From Patescibacteria group bacterium (lineage in GTDB: Bacteria > Patescibacteriota > Minisyncoccia > Minisyncoccales > CG1-02-41-26), in contig DYHM01000013.1 of NCBI GenBank assembly GCA_020724125.1, positions 1 to 12,369 on the forward strand: a DNA stretch of 12,369 nt. Direction: 5' to 3'. How positions within the stretch are numbered: position 1 is the first letter of the stretch; each line of letters begins with the position of its first letter. Positions 1 through 5,015 of the stretch are shown here, one piece after another. Position numbers and translations under genes: made by a program. Under the pieces are notes generated by a model. The model was given only the letters and a program-made list of their open reading frames with translations, did no database searches and was not told where the DNA came from.

Positions 1-10
1 CTAGTCAAAT

Positions 11-45
11 AATTTCGCCTTTGACGAAATTGCCGCAAGGCGGCA
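11..45. other. Two adjacent perfect hairpins
   Basis: AATTTCG (11-17) pairs perfectly with CGAAATT (25-31). Immediately after, TGCCGC (31-36) pairs with GCGGCA (40-45) across a 3-nt loop. A third small hairpin, CTAACG-ATA-CGTTAG, lies at 116-130. No long T-run follows, so these are not convincing terminators. They may be the tail of an element that begins outside the window. From here to about 234 I see no coding region on either strand. Confidence 0.45.
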
Positions 46-234
46 TTTAATCGGGCGCGCAATACAAAACGCAAAATAGAAAATTTGTTTTTTTTAAAAA
101 TGAAGTAGTTGTAAGCTAACGATACGTTAGTTGGTAATTTTAATTAGTTTTAAATCAATATCTTTATTGTTTTTAAAACCCCGTCCCTTGGGGCGGTTGG
201 GAGTTTCATTAAACAACATCTTTACTATTCTATC

Positions 235-294
235 TCTGTAGATTTTAAATTGCGGGGCTAATATGCGGGGTTAATACTCTTTCTGTAGATTTTA
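235..294. repeat. Nested direct repeat
   Basis: A 13-mer TCTGTAGATTTTA occurs at 235-247 and again, identically, at 282-294. Between the two copies are two abutting 13-mers, GCGGGGCTAATAT (252-264) and GCGGGGTTAATAC (265-277), which differ at two positions. The block ends about 24 bp upstream of a near-consensus promoter, so it could be a regulator-binding array or the scar of a small mobile element. The sequence alone does not decide between these. Confidence 0.55.
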
Positions 295-317
295 GAATGA
301 ATGTTGAATACGGATTC

Positions 318-346
318 TTGACTCAAAGATAAGGATGCTTTATAAT
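318..346 (+). promoter_or_regulatory. Near-consensus sigma-70 promoter
   Basis: TTGACT (318-323) is followed by a 17-bp spacer and a perfect TATAAT (341-346), the best match to a housekeeping promoter in the window. Transcription would start near 352-354. No intact gene lies within the next 470 bp. The transcript would cross a stop-interrupted short frame (364-489) and meet a terminator-like hairpin at about 515. Confidence 0.6.
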
Positions 347-363
347 AGAGTTTAGTTATTGCG

Positions 364-489
364 GTGGATAAAATTTCGGAAAATATCGCTTAGGAAATTA
401 TTAAATGAGAAAAAAGTAAGACGGAAAAACTTTCTCCTAAAAAGAAATTATCGAGACTAGGATGTTTTATTAATAAGGGAAACCGCTAA
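364..489 (+). pseudogene. Stop-interrupted short reading frame, unknown
   Basis: A 41-codon frame beginning with GTG at 364 and ending with TAA at 487-489 reads like a small lysine-rich protein but contains TAG at 391-393 and TGA at 406-408. After the second stop it continues as EKSKTEKLSPKKKL and further basic residues. It lies directly downstream of the near-consensus promoter, and its end overlaps the terminator hairpin. It may be a decayed small gene, for example an antitoxin lost from the neighbouring MNT-HEPN module. Alternatively the ~160 nt transcript may be a non-coding RNA and the frame accidental. I do not recognise a family. Confidence 0.25.
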
Positions 490-515
490 AAACTCATAGC
501 GGGTTAATTCTTTTT
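481..515 (+). terminator. Probable intrinsic terminator
   Basis: AACCGCTA (481-488) pairs with TAGCGGGTT (497-505) around an 8-nt loop, with one extra G bulged. A T-rich tract ending in TTTTT (511-515) follows. It would close a transcript of about 160 nt begun at the 318-346 promoter. The tract is interrupted by AATTC, so this is moderate support. Confidence 0.45.
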
Positions 516-525
516 GGTTTAAAAT

Positions 526-853
526 ATGAACATGGTTCAATAAAAAGAGATTAAAAAAATAACCCAAGTAAATTGCCGAAAAATACAAGTCAGAGAAGAT
601 AATTCTTTTTAGTTCCTATGTTTCGGGTAAGCCTCGAGAATGGAGCGATGTTGATTTATTTATTGTTAAACAGTCGAGAAAGAAAAGATGGCAGCGGGAA
701 TATGAATTAAGGTTAAAAATTTTTCCGCCTGGCCTCCTTCTTGATTTATTAATTTATACACCACAAGAAATTAATAAACGACTTTCCTTAAACGATTTTT
801 TTGTAAAAGATATTTTTAATAAAGGAAAGGTTTTATATGAACAAGCAAAATAA
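526..853 (+). pseudogene. Broken MNT-type nucleotidyltransferase
   Basis: Conceptual translation with one frame change gives a minimal nucleotidyltransferase fold (MntA-like). Codons from ATG 526 meet TAA at 541-543, then read KEIKKITQV in the same frame to about 570. The continuation (IAEKYKSEKIILF) is one base out of frame, consistent with one extra A at 570-573. From there the frame is open to TAA 851-853. The catalytic signature of this superfamily is GSxxxG followed by SDxD. Here SDVD is intact (644-655), but the first glycine is replaced, giving Ser-Ser (611-616). In the known MntA-HepT systems this protein AMPylates its HEPN partner and neutralises it. The early stop, the frameshift and the altered motif argue that the gene is dead. 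It overlaps the start of the HEPN frame by 17 bp, the usual arrangement of this pair. Confidence 0.7.
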
Positions 854-1212
854 TCAAAAAGATTTATTAACCGAAGAATGGATTAAAAAAGCCAAAGATG
901 ATGAATTAAATGCTTGTTCTATTTTAACCCACCGAGACGGCGCGCCAAATGGCGTCTGTGTTTTAAGCCATCAAATGGCAGAAAAATATCTAAAAGCATA
1001 TCTTGTTTTAAAGAAAAAAATGGTATCCTGAAATTCATTTTCTTAATAAATTATCAGGGGATTGCATGATTATTGATGCATCTTTTAAGAGATTAAAAAA
1101 AAGATGTGGTTTATTTAAGTCCCTTTTATACCGCAGGCCGTTTTACCCAGGCGATTATCCCGAGTTTAACTGGCAAGAAGCGGAAAAAGCATTTGGGCAG
1201 CTGTTAAAATAA
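837..1212 (+). pseudogene. Frameshifted HEPN-domain protein
   Basis: The first frame (ATG 837 to TGA 1031, 64 aa) shows the opening helix of a HEPN domain (EEWIKKAKDDELNAC) and the conserved helix around HQMAEKYLKAYLVLKKK. It breaks in an A-run at 1014-1020. One base out of frame, the protein continues as WYPEIHFLNKLSGDC and ends with the typical HEPN tail YPGDYPEFNWQEAEKAF before TAA 1210-1212. The stretch between (about 1090-1140) reads better in a third frame (DVVYLSPFYTAGR), so two more compensating indels are likely. In intact systems this RNase-like partner is the toxin of the MNT-HEPN pair, although not all members keep the RX4-6H active motif and I do not see it here. Both partners are broken in A-rich stretches, so either real decay or assembly error is possible. 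Confidence 0.7.
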
Positions 1213-1330
1213 AAGAATTTACGCTATCTAAAATTCATTACCAATAAATTATTGTTAATCAAAACTAATACAAATTTAACAAAAGCATTTTTAGTCTTAA
1301 ATTCATTAAATAATTTTGAATTTTACATTA

Positions 1331-1445
1331 CTCACCCGACCAAATTTTGTTTGCCTTGTTGTTTGTTCTTAATTTGTTTGTTATAAAAAGTGATAACAAA
1401 ATAATATTTTTTGAAGATGAAATAAATAAAATTTAGGCGGGTGAG
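1331..1445. repeat. Imperfect inverted repeat, MITE-like
   Basis: The left arm starting CTCACCCGACCAAATTTT (1331-1348) mirrors AAATTTAGGCGGGTGAG (1429-1445), enclosing about 80 bp. The flanks on both sides carry TTTGAATTTTA-type sequence (left about 1315-1325, right about 1450-1466), which could be duplicated target or simple low-complexity DNA. Inside lies a perfect 8-bp dyad, TTTGTTAT (1377-1384) and ATAACAAA (1393-1400). No transposase is present. The element fills most of the gap between the HEPN remnant and the Phd-like gene. The rest of that gap (1213-1330) shows nothing recognisable. Confidence 0.45.
1378..1407 (+). promoter_or_regulatory. Possible promoter overlapping a dyad
   Basis: TTGTTA (1378-1383) and TAATAT (1402-1407) are spaced 18 bp and could drive the small Phd/YefM-like gene at 1479, leaving a leader of about 65 nt. 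The dyad TTTGTTAT-N8-ATAACAAA overlaps the -35 box and spacer, exactly where a repressor would act. Autoregulation by a Phd-like product is inference. The AT-rich surroundings make chance -10 matches common. Confidence 0.3.
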
Positions 1446-1478
1446 ATATTTGAATTTTGAATTTTATTCTTTTTTATT

Positions 1479-1730
1479 ATGGATATTAATCAATTTAAAC
1501 CAAGAGGGGACGAAAAATATATAATTATAGAAAATGGAAAACCAGTGGGGGTTTTGATTTCTATTGAGGATTATCAAAGATTTTTTCTTAATAAAGATAA
1601 AAATTTAGAAAACAAAACGGAAAAAAATTTCTTTAATCCCCAGAATTTCACAGAGACATTTAATGTTAATAAAACAATCAATCAAAGAGAATTAACTAGA
1701 GAATTAACTATAGAAGACTTGCCGTTTTAA
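1479..1730 (+). CDS. Phd/YefM-like small protein
   Basis: This 83-residue protein resembles the antitoxin family Phd/YefM only around residues 14-35, where IIIENGKPVGVLISIEDYQRF matches the strand-helix that normally follows the DNA-binding part. The preceding region is short (MDINQFKPRGDEK), so the full Phd fold is not evident. The rest is Asn/Lys-rich and low in complexity, ending in an acidic-hydrophobic tail (TIEDLPF). No toxin gene follows: the next gene is tuf, 127 bp downstream. It may be an orphan antitoxin, a regulator of its own operon, or a small protein specific to this lineage. There is no Shine-Dalgarno sequence, only T-rich DNA before ATG 1479. The 1731-1800 gap is TAATAATTTTTAATAA-type low-complexity sequence. 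Confidence 0.6.
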   Translation: MDINQFKPRGDEKYIIIENGKPVGVLISIEDYQRFFLNKDKNLENKTEKNFFNPQNFTETFNVNKTINQRELTRELTIEDLPF

Positions 1731-1809
1731 TTTTAATAATAATTTTTTAATAATTTTTAATAATAATTAATTAACATAACAAAGATTTAACAAAGGTCGA
1801 AAAAATCTA

Positions 1810-1837
1810 TTGACATTCAATTCTATTTTAATAATAT
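1810..1837 (+). promoter_or_regulatory. Promoter of tuf-rpsJ
   Basis: A perfect -35 TTGACA (1810-1815) is followed after 16 bp by TAATAT (1832-1837), in an AT-rich stretch that also offers TATAAA at 1835-1840. Transcription would start around 1843-1847, leaving only about 11-15 nt before the tuf ATG. That short leader has no room for a normal ribosome binding site. Confidence 0.65.
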
Positions 1838-1857
1838 AAAATATATTTTAAAAACTT

Positions 1858-3051
1858 ATGGCTGGAAAATTTGAAAGAACTAAACCCCATGTAAATATCG
1901 GAACAATTGGTCATGTTGACCATGGGAAAACCACTTTAACCGCGGCCATTTTGAAATATTCAAAACTAAAAGGATTTAAGGCTTCGGATAAAGGAGTTGA
2001 GGATATTGATAAAGCTCCGGAAGAAAGAGCCCGGGGCGTGACTATTAATTTGTGTCACACTGAACTTGAAACTGAAAAAAGACATTACGCCTTAATTGAT
2101 TGTCCTGGTCACGCTGACTATATTAAAAATATGATTACCGGCGCCGCTCAAATGGATGGGGGTATTTTAGTTGTTGCCGCTGGCGACGGTCCCATGCCCC
2201 AGACGCGAGAGCATGTTTTATTAGCTCGTCAGGTTGGTCTTTCTTCTTTGGTGGTTTTCTTAAATAAAGTTGACCAGGTAGATGACGCCGATATGATTGA
2301 TTTGGTTGAAACAGACATTAGGGATCTTTTAAAAAAATATGATTTTCCGGGAGATGAGATTCCTATTATTAGAGGTTCGGCCCTCAAGGCGTTGGATGCT
2401 TCTTCGATTGACGATGAGGCAATGAAGTCCATTGGTGAATTGTTGGCTAAAATTGATGAATGTATTCCTGAACCGTCCCGAGTATTAGATCAGCCATTTT
2501 TAATGGCTATTGAGGATGTGTTTTCAATTGAGGGCAGAGGGACAGTGGCGACGGGTCGGGTAGAGAGAGGAGTAATTAAACCGGGCGAAGAAGTAGAAAT
2601 CGTCGGTGTTCGACCAACTCAAAAAACCACAGCGGTAAGCATTGAAATGTTTACTAAAACATTAGACGAAGGAAGGGCTGGCGATAATGTGGGAATTTTA
2701 CTCCGAGGATTGAAAAAAGAAGATGTAGAAAGAGGTCAGGTTATTTGTAAACCGGGAACAGTTACTCCCCATACTGAATTTGAATCCGAGATATATGTTT
2801 TAACCAAAGAGGAAGGCGGCAGACATACTCCTTTTTTCGCCGGTTATAAGCCGCAGTTTTATATTCGCACCTGCGACATTACCGGCGAGACGACCTTGTC
2901 GGAGGGCGTGGAAATGGTGATGCCAGGAGATACGGTTAATATAAAAATTAAATTAATAGTACCGGTTGCTTTAGAAGAAAAACAGAAATTTGCTATTCGG
3001 GAAGGAGGTAGAACTGTTGGCGCCGGTGTGGTTGTTAAAATACTAAAATAA
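1858..3051 (+). CDS. tuf: Elongation factor Tu
   Basis: EF-Tu is the cytoplasmic GTPase that brings aminoacyl-tRNA to the ribosomal A site. At 397 residues it is full length. The G domain shows the P-loop GHVDHGKT (residues 18-25), switch I RGVTI (59-63), DCPGH (81-85, with the catalytic His85) and NKVD (136-139). Domains 2 and 3 follow, with the expected GRGTVATGRVERG and EGGRTVGAGVV stretches. Small departures from the usual sequence include NLCHTEL after switch I and Gly109 in the AAGDGPMPQ stretch, where Thr is common. The start is fixed by the conserved N-terminus and the promoter just upstream. No Shine-Dalgarno sequence is visible. rpsJ follows closely (23 bp to its ATG, or 8 bp to an in-frame TTG), so the two are surely co-transcribed. 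The usual upstream neighbour fusA is not here. Confidence 0.98.
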   Translation: MAGKFERTKPHVNIGTIGHVDHGKTTLTAAILKYSKLKGFKASDKGVEDIDKAPEERARGVTINLCHTELETEKRHYALIDCPGHADYIKNMITGAAQMDGGILVVAAGDGPMPQTREHVLLARQVGLSSLVVFLNKVDQVDDADMIDLVETDIRDLLKKYDFPGDEIPIIRGSALKALDASSIDDEAMKSIGELLAKIDECIPEPSRVLDQPFLMAIEDVFSIEGRGTVATGRVERGVIKPGEEVEIVGVRPTQKTTAVSIEMFTKTLDEGRAGDNVGILLRGLKKEDVERGQVICKPGTVTPHTEFESEIYVLTKEEGGRHTPFFAGYKPQFYIRTCDITGETTLSEGVEMVMPGDTVNIKIKLIVPVALEEKQKFAIREGGRTVGAGVVVKILK

Positions 3052-3074
3052 TAAAATAATTGTTAGATAAAAAA

Positions 3075-3428
3075 ATGTTAGCGAAAAAGGAAGTAATAAA
3101 AGAAAAAGAAGAAACAAAAGTGATTCCTCAGTTACGGATAAAACTTCGTTCTTATGATAACAAGGTTGTAGATAAAAGTTGTCGGCAGATTATTGAAATG
3201 GCTGAACGGTCGGGGGTAAAAGTCGTTGGGCCGGTTCCCTTGCCGACAGAAATTCGTCGTTATACAGTTAATCGTTCAAGTTTTATTCATAAGGATTCTC
3301 GGGAACAATTTGAAATAAGAGTCCATAAAAGACTGATTGAAATTTTGAATTCCAATCAGAGGTTTATAGATTTTTTACGAGAATTAGTTTTGCCGACCGG
3401 GGTGGAAATTGAAATTAAAGCGATTTAA
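3075..3428 (+). CDS. rpsJ: 30S ribosomal protein S10
   Basis: S10 is a small-subunit head protein, and as NusE it also takes part in antitermination complexes. The conserved core starts at PQLRIKLRSYDNKVVDKSC and includes GPVPLPTEIRRYTVNRS and the His/Arg-rich segment IHKDSREQFEIRVHKRLIEI. The start shown is the ATG at 3075 (117 aa). An in-frame TTG at 3060 would add MLDKK. Either way the protein carries about 15-20 extra Lys/Glu-rich residues before the core, compared with the usual ~102-residue S10. It is the second gene after tuf and is followed directly by a strong terminator, so the transcription unit ends here instead of running on into the other S10-operon genes. Confidence 0.95.
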   Translation: MLAKKEVIKEKEETKVIPQLRIKLRSYDNKVVDKSCRQIIEMAERSGVKVVGPVPLPTEIRRYTVNRSSFIHKDSREQFEIRVHKRLIEILNSNQRFIDFLRELVLPTGVEIEIKAI

Positions 3429-3440
3429 ACCCATGGAAAC

Positions 3441-3492
3441 ACTGGAAAATCGGGCTGATAAAAAAGCCCGATTTTCTTCAGTATTTTTTTTT
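3441..3492 (+). terminator. Strong intrinsic terminator after rpsJ
   Basis: A perfect 12-bp stem (GAAAATCGGGCT, 3445-3456, with AGCCCGATTTTC, 3465-3476) encloses an 8-nt loop. An outer ACTG/CAGT pair (3441-3444, 3479-3482) extends it past a TT bulge. A run of nine T residues (3484-3492) follows. This is the clearest terminator in the window. It separates rpsJ from rplC, which are normally co-transcribed. It could also act as an attenuator controlling rplC, because rplC begins only 20 bp later with no obvious promoter of its own. Confidence 0.85.
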
Positions 3493-3512
3493 GATTAAGC
3501 ATATTTTAAACT

Positions 3513-4118
3513 ATGAAATTTCTTTTGGGGGAAAAAATAGAAATGAGTCAAATTTTTAAAAAAGAAAAGATTTTACCGATTACTTTAGTTAAAGCCGGTC
3601 CTTGTTTTATTACTCAAATAAAAACCAAAGAAAAAGACGGTTATAATGCTGTTCAGATTGGTTTTGAAAAGAAAAAACCTGGAAAAATAAAAAAACCCGA
3701 GAAAAATACTCCTTACCGTTATTTAAAAGAATGTAGAATTTCTGATTTGGAAATAAAAGAACAAAAATTTAAAAAAGGAGAAAAAATTGATGTTTCTATT
3801 TTTAAAGAAGGTGAAAAAATTAAAGTTTCATCTATTTCCAAGGGCAAGGGTTTTCAGGGAGGAGTAAAGCGTTGGGGATTTTCCGGTCGAGATGCCACCC
3901 ATGGCGTGAAACATGAACATCGAACCGTTGGTTCAGTGGGAGCCAGCGGGCCCGGCCGAGTTTTTAAGGGAAAAAAAATGCCCGGCCGTCTTGGTTATAA
4001 AAGAATAACTGTCAAGAATTTGGAAATAGTAAAAATTAATTCTGAAAATAATTTACTCGCCCTTAAAGGAGCTGTTCCGGGCCGAAAAGGAACATTAGTG
4101 GAGCTATCTGTCATATAA
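3513..4118 (+). CDS. rplC: 50S ribosomal protein L3
   Basis: L3 binds 23S rRNA near the peptidyl-transferase centre and is one of the first proteins in large-subunit assembly. The protein is 201 residues (family about 205-215). The N-terminus MKFLLGEKIEMSQIF matches the family opening MKGLLGKKIGMTQIF. The long internal loop that reaches toward the peptidyl-transferase centre is conserved: SKGKGFQGGVKRWGF at about 108-122, HEHRTVGSVGASGPGRVFKG and KKMPGRLGYKRITVKNL. The middle (about 55-100) is unusually Lys/Glu-rich. No Shine-Dalgarno sequence precedes ATG 3513. In nearly all bacteria L4, L23 and L2 follow L3. Here a repeat-rich spacer and a small membrane protein follow, so the S10 operon is broken after L3. 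Confidence 0.96.
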   Translation: MKFLLGEKIEMSQIFKKEKILPITLVKAGPCFITQIKTKEKDGYNAVQIGFEKKKPGKIKKPEKNTPYRYLKECRISDLEIKEQKFKKGEKIDVSIFKEGEKIKVSSISKGKGFQGGVKRWGFSGRDATHGVKHEHRTVGSVGASGPGRVFKGKKMPGRLGYKRITVKNLEIVKINSENNLLALKGAVPGRKGTLVELSVI

Positions 4119-4142
4119 TTGAAAAAGAGTTAATTTTCAATT
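4117..4142 (+). terminator. Weak AT-rich hairpin after rplC
   Basis: AATTGAAAA (4117-4125) and TTTTCAATT (4134-4142) form a perfect 9-bp stem with an 8-nt loop, followed by TTTGAATTTT. The stem has only two G/C pairs, so it would be weak. It begins on the last base of the rplC stop codon TAA (4116-4118). It is the only terminator candidate for rplC. Confidence 0.3.
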
Positions 4143-4320
4143 TTGAATTTTCAATCAAACCAGAGATTAAATCCTAAATTCAAAATCCTAAATCCTAAAT
4201 AAATCCTAAATCCGAAATCCCAATGACCAAAACTCGTTTGTTTTGAATTTTGAATTTAGAATTTTGAATTTGTTTAGGATTTAGAATTTCGGATTTTGGA
4301 TTTATATTAGTCATTAGAAA
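4143..4320. repeat. Degenerate unit repeats forming a long inverted repeat
   Basis: From about 4166 to 4222 the + strand is built from variants of AAATCCTAAAT and AAATCCGAAATCCCAATGACC. From about 4238 to 4315 it runs through TTTGAATTTAGAATT units and then the complementary TTTAGGATTTAGAATTTCGGATTTTGG types, ending TTAGTCATTAG. The two halves can fold into a long imperfect cruciform or hairpin. Similar low-complexity units are familiar from intergenic DNA of Patescibacteria and some other uncultured lineages (recollection, not a search). I see no gene here. Confidence 0.6.
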
Positions 4321-4331
4321 TTCTAATTTAT

Positions 4332-4652
4332 ATGTTAGTTTTTATCGCTCAAATAATTTTTATCGGAAGTATTATTGGTATGTTAATTATTGTTTTGAGA
4401 AAAATTTCAGTTTTACGAAACTCGCCGGTAATTTCAAAAGAAATTATTGAGATGGAAAAAAAACCTTTTCCAATGTTTGACTTTGACCGAGTAAAAAGAA
4501 AAATGAGACATTTTAATTATTTATTAAGAATTTTTTTTAAAAAAAAATTCTCTTTTGGTTTTTGGCGAAATTTGTTTAAAAAACGAAGAGAGAAAAAAAC
4601 AGGGGAACCCGACCTTTCGCCAAATTACTGGCAGAAAATAAAAGAAGAATAA
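4332..4652 (+). CDS. Small single-helix membrane protein, unknown
   Basis: This 106-residue protein has one clear N-terminal transmembrane segment (residues 2-22, FIAQIIFIGSIIGMLIIVL). A strongly basic remainder follows, with Lys/Arg-rich clusters at about 52-60, 70-74 and 82-90. The arrangement suggests a short N-terminal anchor and a cytoplasmic tail, following the positive-inside rule. It ends SPNYWQKIKEE. I do not recognise a family or a catalytic motif. The stop codon is 5 bp before the tRNA-Thr gene, so both may be in one transcript. It has no Shine-Dalgarno sequence and follows the repeat spacer directly. Confidence 0.7.
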   Translation: MLVFIAQIIFIGSIIGMLIIVLRKISVLRNSPVISKEIIEMEKKPFPMFDFDRVKRKMRHFNYLLRIFFKKKFSFGFWRNLFKKRREKKTGEPDLSPNYWQKIKEE

Positions 4653-4657
4653 AAACT

Positions 4658-4730
4658 GCCGAAGTAGCTCAGGTGGCAGAGCATCAGTTTTGTAAACTGA
4701 GAGTCGCGGGTTCGAATCCCGCCTTCGGCT
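4658..4730 (+). tRNA. tRNA-Thr (anticodon TGT)
   Basis: The 73-nt gene folds into a complete cloverleaf. The acceptor stem is GCCGAAG (4658-4664) with CTTCGGC (4723-4729) and discriminator T4730. The D stem is GCTC/GAGC. The anticodon stem is TCAGT/ACTGA with loop TTTGTAA, which places TGT at 4691-4693. The T stem is GCGGG/CCCGC with loop TTCGAAT. All stems are perfect. It reads ACA and, by wobble, other threonine codons. CCA is not encoded, so it must be added after transcription. The repetitive spacer upstream and the R-M island downstream make this tRNA a natural candidate integration site, but I found no second copy of its 3' end downstream. Confidence 0.97.
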
Positions 4731-4807
4731 AAACACAGAACGTTTATACAACAAAATCCGAACCTATTTTGAACAAAACTTTGACTAACTACCGCGCCGG
4801 AAGCTGA

Positions 4808-4987
4808 ATTGCTTATAATACAGTTATTAAAATTGAATTAGAAAAAATATATCAAATAAGAAAAAAGCGGAATGGAGCGTTGGGACTATTTGATATATTC
4901 TCCATCAGAAAAAGAGAATTATTTTTAATTGAACAACAAATTTTAGAAAATTTAATTGTGAAAATAAAAATTAATAATCAATTATGA
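4808..4987 (+). pseudogene. Open frame without a start codon, unknown
   Basis: After a TGA at 4805-4807, a frame of 59 codons runs to TGA 4985-4987. Its sequence is protein-like, including ELEKIYQIRKKRNGALGLFD and SIRKRELFLIEQQILENL. It has no ATG, GTG or early TTG; the only TTG is at codon 25. It could therefore be the 3' part of a gene that lost its start, or use ATT at 4808. A TATAAT at 4814-4819 lies inside it. A perfect 12-bp inverted repeat, ATATATCAAATA (4847-4858) and TATTTGATATAT (4887-4898), is embedded in it. An ATG at 4984 overlaps its stop and opens a 14-codon frame reaching TAG 5026-5028, which itself overlaps the methyltransferase start at 5016. This chain of overlaps suggests a translationally coupled, perhaps regulatory, leader of the R-M genes. 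Confidence 0.35.
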
Positions 4988-5015
4988 AATTTCAAGATTT
5001 AATAAAACTTAATTT

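Noticed and set aside
391..408. Recoding of TGA (as glycine) to explain the interrupted frame at 364-489
   Set aside because: The frame also contains TAG, all intact genes end in TAA or lie in TGA-free frames, and conserved glycines in tuf, dnaG and rpoD use GGN codons. Standard code with a decayed frame is simpler.
2229..2432. Minus-strand open frame inside tuf
   Set aside because: Shadow of the EF-Tu reading frame, with no family resemblance and no promoter or leader of its own.
4143..4320. CRISPR array from repeated units
   Set aside because: Units are degenerate, contiguous and change strand. There are no constant repeats with unique spacers and no cas genes.
4524..4754. Minus-strand open frame across the tRNA-Thr gene
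   Set aside because: It is the antisense of the tRNA and the membrane protein gene. The RRRDSNPRL-type peptide is a familiar artefact of translating antisense tRNA.
4781..4819. TTGACT (4781-4786) with TATAAT (4814-4819) as a promoter for the R-M genes
   Set aside because: The spacer is 27 bp, far from 16-18. The TATAAT alone is possible, but no -35 stands at the right distance.
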